From NCBI GenBank assembly GCA_029721435.1, contig CM056576.1, positions 115,743,166 through 115,807,165 on the forward strand: a DNA stretch of 64,000 nt, in the 5' to 3' direction. The stretch is from Gymnothorax reevesii (Eukaryota; Chordata; Actinopteri; Anguilliformes; Muraenidae). Shown piece by piece: positions 56,737 to 64,000 of this stretch. The notes beneath the pieces were generated by a model, which was not told the origin of the DNA, ran no database searches, and saw only the letters and a program-made list of their open reading frames with translations. Numbering within the stretch: position 1 is the first letter of the stretch; each line of letters begins with the position of its first letter. The position numbers were made by a program, and so were the translations under genes.

Positions 56737-57492
56737 ACGCAATCTGTCGCGGGAAAAATTCATTTCGCATCCAGTGTGCAAGCGGCTTAATAGTACTATT
56801 ATTGTCACTTAGATTTTATCATTTTTAGTGGGGGAAAGGAATACAGCCTGATTGCTATGATCTTGTACTCAGTTAAGATCACGAATAGAAAATAAATGTG
56901 TAACGTATCTTGCATTGTTGTCCATGCATGTTAATGACAAAATTTTAATCAGCAACAGGGTGTAATAATAGGAACATGCTATCCATCATTTCGCTTCCCA
57001 ATGATAGGCAGAAGAAATAAATGAGCAACCGTTGTATTTCATTCCAACTTCATAAGTTTGAATGATCTGAAGTAGTTTTCGTTTTGAAATTCCATTCAAA
57101 TTCGCTCATGGTAATAATTTGAAAAAGGCTCATATTCGTAATGCTTAATATAGACGAAAGCGGTGCAGAAAACAAGCCTGAAGCAGCAAAGTAAAATGCA
57201 ACATAAACGCATCATGCAGACAGAGGTTTCTTTATTTCAACACTTAAAAGGTGAGGAGAGGAGTTCATTTTATTGGTGAAAAGTTGACTTGGCTGTGTTA
57301 AACCCACATAAGCCTTTTCTCCTCCCTCTTTGTTACTTGCAGCGGAAGGAGGGACAGAGGCGGGACAGAGGAGTACTTGCGCCAGGTTACGCCAGGCACG
57401 AAGTTGCAGCATATGCCAGGACATACCCTGTTGGCGCGGCGCTACCACTATTCAACGCGCCTGCGCCTGATCTACGAATTTAGAGCCCCATG
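56737..57492. mobile_element. Second copy of the unclassified repeat (empty-site copy)
   Basis: Inverted relative to 21363-23842. It reads straight through the site of the Tc1 insertion near 56970 (TAATAATAGGAACATGC). It probably abuts the break in gypsy element B. Confidence 0.65.
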
Positions 57493-57655
57493 GTCTTGAC
57501 TGGTACAGGTATCGTGTTTTAACGTGTTAAGAACACATTTAGAAATAAGAATGCTCTTCTATTCTTACTCTTCTAAAAAACATAAAAATTTTATCTATAA
57601 AATACAATACTTCAGTTATTACTCTTCAGTTGCCATGAAGCTTCTTGTAAGGTTA

Positions 57656-57693
57656 GGTTTTTGTGAAGAATTCATGGGTTTCCTGTCACTGTG
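57656..57693 (-). other. V8 recombination signal (22-bp spacer)
   Basis: Heptamer CACAGTG (57693-57687), a 22-bp spacer and nonamer ACAAAAACC (57664-57656): consensus. Confidence 0.9.
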
Positions 57694-58243
57694 GGCCTCA
57701 GGGCACAGTAGTACTGTGCAGAGTCTGTCACTTTAGCAGAGGAGATCTCCAGATGCACAAGGCTGGGCAAATTTTCATGTATCACAGTAAAGCGATCTTT
57801 TTCTTCTCTCTCCTTAGTTCTGTGGATCAGGATGAGGAATTCAGGTTTTGAACCAGGGTGTTGGTGATACCACTGTAGACTGCCTTGAGTGTCACTAAAA
57901 GACGTTGTGTAGTTGCATGACAGTGTGACACTGCTGCCCTCCAAAGCATGTACTACATTAGTTGCTGAAGTGATTCCATCCTGAATGGTGTTACTGGTAC
58001 CTGTAGATAATATCTATATTGAAAGCATTGCATGAAACAAACCTCGATAAACAGGGTTTTCTTTCTTAAATACACAGTTAAGCTTATACATTCGGCTGAT
58101 TTGGACACAGGAACCCATAAATTAATTAATTTAAAACCTTAATATGTATGACATTGTATAAACCAGAATTATAAATTCAAATATGTGAATTGGAACTTAC
58201 CAACCATTGTTGAAAGCAGAAAAACTACACAATGCATCATCAT
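57694..58243 (-). CDS. TRAV: V8: T-cell receptor alpha/delta variable segment, functional-looking
   Basis: The leader exon 58201-58243 encodes MMMHCVVFLLSTMV with a G|GTAAGT donor. Three ATG codons stand in tandem; I took the first. The V exon 57694-58000 follows a TCTACAG acceptor in phase 1 (GTSNTIQDGITSATNVVHALEG). The first Cys is in VTLSCNYTT, the Trp in LQWYHQHPGSKPEFLIL, and the second Cys in DSAQYYCALRP. CDR1 (SFSDTQGS) is longer than in V2 or V7. No lesion. A looser form of the upstream box is at 58290-58312. Confidence 0.93.
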
Positions 58244-59632
58244 GACTGCTGTCCTGAAGATGTTATGACTTCAAGCAGAGCCAGAACAGGACTAGACTCC
58301 ACTCCTACTCCCTGTGCACAGCTGACAGGAAATTTAGGCTCTCATTGAGTATTTAGCCTCTCCTGTGTAGAAGAAAACACTGAATATTTTAATCTTGGCA
58401 TAAACTCATGACCCATAAAACTCTCAGATTATAACAAAATTATACTAACGATTTGGTACTTGCACACAAACGTAACAAATTAAAGCATCTAGCAGTCTTA
58501 GCAGTGACAGAATACTTATTTTAACAGGGATTCTTTCTGTGTTCATTCACCAGTGAAATGGTGTGCACTACAATCAAAACAAATGCATTTTCTTAATATG
58601 TAAACTTATTGAATGTAATTTCAAAAAGCTAACATGCGCTGTACTGGTAAAGTAATAACTGTCTTTATTTAAAATACAGCAAAGTGAAAAAAACTACTGG
58701 GGGTACAGCAGTTTGGAGCAATCATTGCTGATATCAGTTAATGGTCATCAGTTAATGGAACCATGATGATTGACGTTGCAGATTTCAGCATGTCTTCGCT
58801 CATGAGCAGTTTCATCTGTTTGTCAGTCTCTCTATCTTCTTGTTTGTGCTTACTGTAGCATCCTCAATTTTTGAGATACCGACCTGAGATTGATACCACA
58901 AGAAGCCAAATGTCAAAGCAAAGGAGTTAAATTTTAGGAGTTCAAAGTGAAAAGTTCGAGGTCCTTGAAAAAGGTCAAAACCCCATTTTGGCCAACACTG
59001 CTTCAGAAAACTGATAGAGATCTGGGACCATTACCAAAAATTCATTCTTGTCTCATGTTGAGTTTTTGCGTAGCTCTATGATTTTCTCTGTCTGTCTATT
59101 AGTCTGTTTGTGCTCACTCTCGCAACCACAATTCTTGAGGTATTGTTGAGAATTTTATACCTTAAGAAGCCCTATGTCCAAGGGTAAGGGGACTCAAGTT
59201 TGGAATGGTCGTTGAAAAGGCCCAAACCAAAATTGCGAATCGGTTCTTCGGGTGTTGAGTTTGTTGCAGTCATCCAATTTCGAAATAATTTTCAATATAT
59301 ATCTTTTCAAGAGAAAGGATCAAATAATTTTCAGCATACTACAGGGTGAATGCACTTTTAAAATCAATCTTTTCTGATTCACTTTGCATTTTCCATAATG
59401 TGCCAAGGGTTTTTTTTATTTTTAAGAATTGGGGTTGTGGATAATGTGTAATTTGGGTAGAGCCACATACATGTACATTTATTGAACAAAATATCTTTTT
59501 CTTTTCCTTCCTCATGATTTTCGGTCAAATTACACTTAAATTAGACTTAAATTAAAATTCCAGGATACTAATGTTGAGTCTGTTCCTCCACTACAGGTGA
59601 TTCTGAAGGCTTGAAAGCAAACAGAGGAGGGA
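58244..59632. other. Intergenic DNA between V8 and V9
   Basis: 58720-59270 has two related stretches with GTCTGTT-TGTGCTCACT/GCTTACT and TTGAGRTA words, perhaps an old repeat. No gene. Confidence 0.4.
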
Positions 59633-59671
59633 GGTTTTGTTATGTGGTGAGAATCAGACTCATACAGTGTG
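59633..59671 (-). other. V9 recombination signal (23-bp spacer)
   Basis: Heptamer CACACTG (59671-59665), a 23-bp spacer and nonamer AACAAAACC (59641-59633). The nonamer is closer to consensus than that of V1 or V5. Confidence 0.87.
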
Positions 59672-60169
59672 GGCCTCAGAGCACAGTAGTATGTGGCAGA
59701 GTCAGACAGCACAGCTGCTGCTATCGTCAGATTAAAGGTCTTGTTAGACTTCTCTCGATATGCTGTGAGTCCTTCCTTAAAACCATTTCCACGATTATTA
59801 CTACTGATTATGAGCTCTGGTGACTTGTTCTCTCGCTGGATGTACCAGAACTGATTAGGAATTAGGTTAGTAGTTTCATACCGACAGTACAGTGATGCCA
59901 TCTCACTTTCCTCTGAGAAAATTGTTTGATTTTGGTGAACAGAATCTCCGTGTGTTACCTCAAGTACATCTCGCAATGTATCCGAGGCACTTGAGACATA
60001 TGAAAAATGATCAACTATTCAGCTAAAAAACTCAAATATCTAAATGACCAAAAATGGCTAAATAGCAAACATGCTGTCAAATAGCTTGTTATTTGATGTT
60101 ATTGTAGTTTCAAGGAAGTATTATTTTCTTACCTATAGTATGAATTAGTAACATATATATGGGAAGCAT
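59672..60169 (-). CDS. TRAV: V9: T-cell receptor alpha/delta variable segment with a shifted acceptor
   Basis: The leader exon 60133-60169 encodes MLPIYMLLIHTI with a G|GTAAG donor. The V exon body is open: HGDSVHQNQTIF, the first Cys in ASLYCRYE, the Trp in QFWYIQRE, and the second Cys in DSATYYCALRP. At the acceptor position used by V1 (GAG|GTAACAC, 59958) two bases are missing relative to V1, and phase-1 joining would be out of frame. The upstream AG at 59970-59971 gives exon 59672-59969 in frame (DVLEVTHGDS). So it is functional only if that acceptor is used. It is related to V1 and V5. Confidence 0.8.
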
Positions 60170-60641
60170 TTCTGTTAGTATTCTGAGAGTTGAAGTCCCT
60201 GTATGTGTCCTCTCTCTCAGTAATGTATAAAAGCACAGTGCTGAGGAGGTTTTGTTCCAGTAGATCCTGTATTGCCCTCCCCCTGATGTTTAATGACGTT
60301 TATCGGCAGCCTTTGGTTGGGGTGACGGCTCATTGTATATACTGAAACACAGTGAAAATGTAACGCCTAATTTTTTAAATTGTAGTTGATTTTTTGAAGC
60401 CATCAAAATTATCACAGAAGAAATATAGTGGTATGAAGGTTAAAAGCTAAAATTTGCGCAACTCAAACCCTGTGCAAACCCAGTTTGTGTGTCTGTCAGG
60501 GGATGACATTTCCAAAACACAACTTTTGCCGTGTCATTAGCAGCAGGTTGAACGCATCACTTGAATGACATGCCAGTGCAAAGCAAGACATTGGACACAT
60601 AAAAGGCACAGAGGTTCATCCCCATCAGCATCAGTGTCAGA
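60170..60641. other. V9 upstream region
   Basis: Presumed promoter side of V9, then the 5' part of the Tc1-like element below. No further gene. Confidence 0.4.
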
Positions 60642-60894
60642 ATGTCACAGCTTACAGAACAGCACAGGGAGCGAGTTTTGGGGATGCTGCTTTGGAGAAC
60701 ATCTCAAAGAGAGGTTGCCCGCCAGTTCAGAGTCAGTCCATCCACCATTAACAGACTGGAACATTGCTACCAACAGACAGGACGCCTTCACGACCACCCC
60801 TGACCAGGACAACTTAAGGTTACGATGACACGTCAGGTCTGACACATACAGAGGATCCATTCGAGGAATCGGTTCCAAACAGCAACAGACAAGT

Positions 60895-61262
60895 AATCCA
60901 AAAAGGTTCATACTGTCTGTAGTAACTAATTTACGTTGACGTCCTTATTTTTCAAACAGAAAAGGGTTTATCCTACCTTGACATGTTTCGACGGGATACT
61001 CCCGTCCTCTTCAGAAGAGTCACCGATGTTACGAGTGACTTATCAGCTGATGTTAGCGTGCTGTCCGGCCGCTCCTCCAAGATGGTACTCCAGGTGTGGG
61101 AAAGCGTGTATGCCCCCTCGTCCCGGTTCATGGTCCTGTGGGCCCGCTTCCTGATTTCAATTGCCTCCATGATCCAGCGTTCACGTCGATTGTTCTGAGT
61201 GCGGATGACTTTGGCCTTGCCCCAGTCCATAATATGGGTGACCCGCTGTCTGGGCTGCCATT
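60895..61262 (-). mobile_element. Fragment of a Penelope-like retroelement (C-terminal region)
   Basis: The minus frame at 60973-61230 reads MDWGKAKVIRTQNNRRERWI, then EAIEIRKRAHRTMNRDEGAYTLSHTW. The IRK...TMNRDEG-LSH pattern is what I know from the end of the GIY-YIG endonuclease region of Penelope-like elements. The reverse transcriptase is absent. It interrupts the Tc1-like transposase. Confidence 0.55.
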
Positions 61263-61320
61263 AATGAGAGATTTCGGAGTGAACTTGTTGTGATTCGTAG
61301 AGGTCTAATGGCATGGCGAT

Positions 61321-61894
61321 CAGTGGCGGCTCCTGAATTGGCAACAGGGGAAGCTCAAACAATCCCTTAAAGTTAATGATTGTTCATGACCTATTTTCAA
61401 TCATCCATTTAAATGACAATAACAGAAACTCCGAAAACTCAACATTATCTGATGCGGCCAGTTGTCATTAATAACGCATACCTGTCAACTCTCACGCATT
61501 CGGCATGAGTTTAAGTGGCATTTTTACGTACCTCTGCTGTAGACAGCAATTATTCTATCAACGCGTATGTAAGAGATTTTCGCGTGGAATTAAAGTACTT
61601 GTGCATGGAGGAATTGCATAAAGACGTTTCAAATTATCTTATTTAATTTAAACGATCATGAAACAAATGCATTGCTTCCAAACCCCAACCCCTGAGTAAA
61701 TAAAAACGTGAGAAGTCTGGAGTCGTAATCAGTATGCGTTATAAATGAAAACTGGCCACATCTGATAATGTAGAGAGTTTTCAGAGTTTCTGTTATGGTT
61801 ATTTAAATGAACGATTGAAAACAGGTCAAAACCAGTCATTAGTTTTAAGGGATTGTTTGAGCTTCCCCTCTTGCCAGTTCACGAGCCGCCGCTG
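61321..61894. mobile_element. hAT MITE with CAGTGGCGGCT ends
   Basis: The ends CAGTGGCGGCTCCTGAATTG and the mirror of CAGTTCACGAGCCGCCGCTG extend into GGGGAAGCTCAAAC. The flanks ATGGCGAT (61313-61320) and ACAGCGAT (61895-61902) match at six of eight positions. Removing it rejoins the transposase frame. Same family as 38457-40363. Confidence 0.85.
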
Positions 61895-62237
61895 ACAGCG
61901 ATATGTGGATGGGATTTTAAGACCAATTCTCCAACCACAATTGAACAATCGTGGACAACAACGATAGCCATTCACGTTCCAACTCAAAAATGCCCATCCC
62001 CATACAGCATGCCTCACCAGTGACTTTCCCCAAAGAGCAGGGATCAGTGTTCACCCTTAGCCATCCATTTCACCTGATCTCAACCCCATTGAACAAATGT
62101 GGGATGAAGTAGGTCGTTGTGTGCGCCAGCATCAACTTCAACCACGCAACGTCGCCAAGCTGACGGCAACGCTACAGGAGAAGTGGAGGAACATTCCCCA
62201 AGCAACCGTGCGATGTTTGTGCGAATCAATGCCTTGA

Positions 62238-63307
62238 TGTTTACGCGCATGTGTACATGCACAGGGAGGACACTGTGGTAGAAGGAGGCACTCTTCTCCC
62301 CTACCCATCATTCTGTCTGTACCTGGTTATTCAACCAATCCTCTCCCATTGTTATCTTTTGAATGTCCCTCCAACCCCCCTCTGTTGATCATTCATTGGT
62401 TTTCTCTGCCATTTGTCCTTTTGTATCCAATCAGTTCAATCCTTACTGTAACGAACAGCCCACCCAGTTTCAGTTTAAATCTCCGGGCCTCTTGCTTCCT
62501 GGTACCAGACAGAGCCACAGATTTCAGCAGTTGGGATTCATTTGTATTATTTATCCATTTGCTCAAAATTAATCTGTTCAATAAATTTTATAAAGGACTT
62601 TTGGCTTTAATTTCTCGGTCTCTACGACAACACTAACAGTGTGTGGAGGGACTGTCCATTCACAATGGCATATCGGAAACATTTTTTGAGAATGTGATGA
62701 AACTTCAGTGTTATGAACAATGAATTTGTTTTTTCTATTCGTATTAAATTTGAATTGAAAAACATTGGTTGTTTCTTCTTTTTTGTTATTAAATATGTGT
62801 GTTGCATTTTCACTGCTTGTCAGTATATTAATACACAATGAGATTATTTAACAATACCATTTAGGTCGGCATTTACTATGAGGTGATATTTCACACTTTT
62901 TTTTGTGGCAGTGCCAAATACATCTATGATATTTTTATGGCTTAGAATGATGCTTGAATGATCTGTTTTCAGAAAACAGAGAGGAAACTGTACAGTGGAT
63001 TAATGGTGGCATCAAGTGGTTAACTGATAACACTACACTCCGTTGAAGACCAGTCAACTAAAGCTTTCTCAGCAATTTCTCATCACAATACCTGGCTGTT
63101 AAGTGATACAATTGATGCTCGCGACAGATGAAAATGCAGTGAAATAAATCAACATTAAACTTTATTGACCACTCACTTAGGTATTATTCTTTTAAAGCAG
63201 TAATTTTGACTGAGGTGTTTCACATTGGAAGAAATTAGCTTTTTTTAATCATTTTGATGAATGCATCATTTCACATGTCACAAACTGTAGAAACATGTTT
63301 CTAATGG
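62238..63307. other. Intergenic DNA, nothing recognised
   Basis: Includes the 3' part of the Tc1-like element with no clear end. No V exon or RSS was found. Confidence 0.4.
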
Positions 63308-64000
63308 CAGGGGTTCCCAAACTCCATCCTCGGGCCTCCCTGTGTATGCTGGTTTTTGTTCCAACGTGGTTTGCAATGATAGGATTTTAACAAGCTTTTA
63401 ATTTGTCTTGATTAGGTGCATTTATGTTTAGAGTAGCAACTTCTTGCTACCTCTCTTGACATAAAGTATTTTGACAGAGATGCATGAATATGGTGAAGAA
63501 TAAATTCCACATCCATATTGCAATATATGAGTAACTACTGCATGAAAAGAGGGGAAAAATTACCCAATAAAAGGAAAAAAAATCAATGGGCTCCTAATTG
63601 ATGTAACTGTGGGCACATGGTTGCCGAAACTAACAATTTACTAAACAAGCAAATAACAGAGTCAAACCGGCTTTATGTTAAGTTTTTGTTATTGATTGCA
63701 GGCAAATTGCTTTGAAAGAATTCTAATCACCTGCGTTCAGCAACCTGATTTCCACAGTGCCTGATTTGATCTGTTTATAAGCATTATTGCCTGAAATTGC
63801 TTGCTACACAGGAAAAAAACAAAAAACAGTATATTCAAGGGTCTTTTACTCTTCGTTGCACACATGGATATTTCCATTAAAATTTGGCTTAAGAAAGCAA
63901 ATAACTTCTTTAAACACAAAATGAACCTAATTAGGCCCAGTTAACAGCTTATTAAAATCCTATGATGGCAATTATGGTTGGAACAAAAACCAGCATACAC
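63308..64000. mobile_element. hAT MITE running off the window edge
   Basis: The left end CAGGGGTTCCCAAACTCC leads into CTGTGTATGCTGGTTTTTGT. The window ends in the mirror of that inner stretch (GGAACAAAAACCAGCATACA), so only the last few dozen bases are missing. Related to 49422-50073. Confidence 0.82.

Larger units (their letters stand above)
60642..62237 (+). pseudogene. Tc1-like transposase of a third family, split by two insertions
   Basis: Starts MSQLTEQHRERVLGMLLWRT with the helix-turn-helix REVARQFRVSPSTINRLEHCY (60642-60806), where a TGA interrupts HDHP-PGQL. After a foreign stretch (about 60895-61262), a short piece up to 61320 ends at the hAT MITE. The frame resumes at 61895 with YVDGILRP and an AHPHTACLTSDF stretch, and ends SPDLNPIEQMWDEV... 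to CESMP and a stop at 62237. The middle, with the first catalytic Asp, is missing. The family differs from the other Tc1 copies in this window. Confidence 0.82.

Overview
This window is a stretch of a vertebrate genome, almost certainly a teleost fish, lying inside the variable-gene part of a T-cell receptor alpha/delta (TRA/TRD) locus. Nine V segments can be read, all on the minus strand. Each has the usual two-exon layout: a 37-43 nt leader exon, a phase-1 intron, and a V exon with the two cysteines and the tryptophan of an Ig V domain, ending in a CALR-type stop-point and a recombination signal. The cluster would be read from high to low coordinates (V9 to V1), with J and C segments expected beyond the low-coordinate edge. 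The fish assignment rests on the YYCALRP V-domain ends together with the mobile-element load (Tc1-like, RTE/Rex3-like, Tx1-like L1, Helitron, hAT, Penelope and Ty3/gypsy-like elements). No species can be named from the sequence.

Layout: V1 (2617-3094), V2 (8927-9615), V3 (12196-12631), V4 (26254-26923), V5 pseudogene (40734-41214), V6 pseudogene (43028-about 43330), V7 (48562-49246), V8 (57694-58243), V9 (59672-60169). They fall into a few families. V1, V5 and V9 form one group, with a 23-bp RSS spacer. V2 and V7 are close copies. V4, V6 and V8 resemble that second group. V3 stands alone. V1/V5 and V2/V7 sit in long duplicated blocks that include non-coding flanks, so the cluster has grown by segmental duplication.

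Nearly all the remaining DNA is mobile elements, often nested, and several have readable ends and target-site duplications. They include a solo LTR (836-1980), a tRNA-derived SINE and a Tc1 element nested in a CACTGTAA-ended element (6059-8867), two non-autonomous Helitrons (10995-11846 and 43729-44419), a hAT-like MITE (14691-15240), a palindromic MITE (16650-16881), a complete RTE-type LINE with a 13-bp duplication (17326-20682), a Tc1 element with a perfect empty site elsewhere in the window (21905-23502), an 852-bp tandem duplication (23142-24845), a Tx1-like L1 LINE (27500-33375) sitting inside a hairpin MITE, a second Tc1 (34990-36409), hAT-type elements (38457-40363, 49422-50073, 61321-61894, 63308-end), a piggyBac-like TTAG-flanked element (46211-48096) and two nested gypsy-type LTR elements (51935-56650).

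The V segments are the only host genes recognised. All transposase and polymerase genes are broken except ORF1 of the Tx1-like LINE. I saw no tRNA or rRNA gene, CRISPR array or operon, and nothing prokaryotic.
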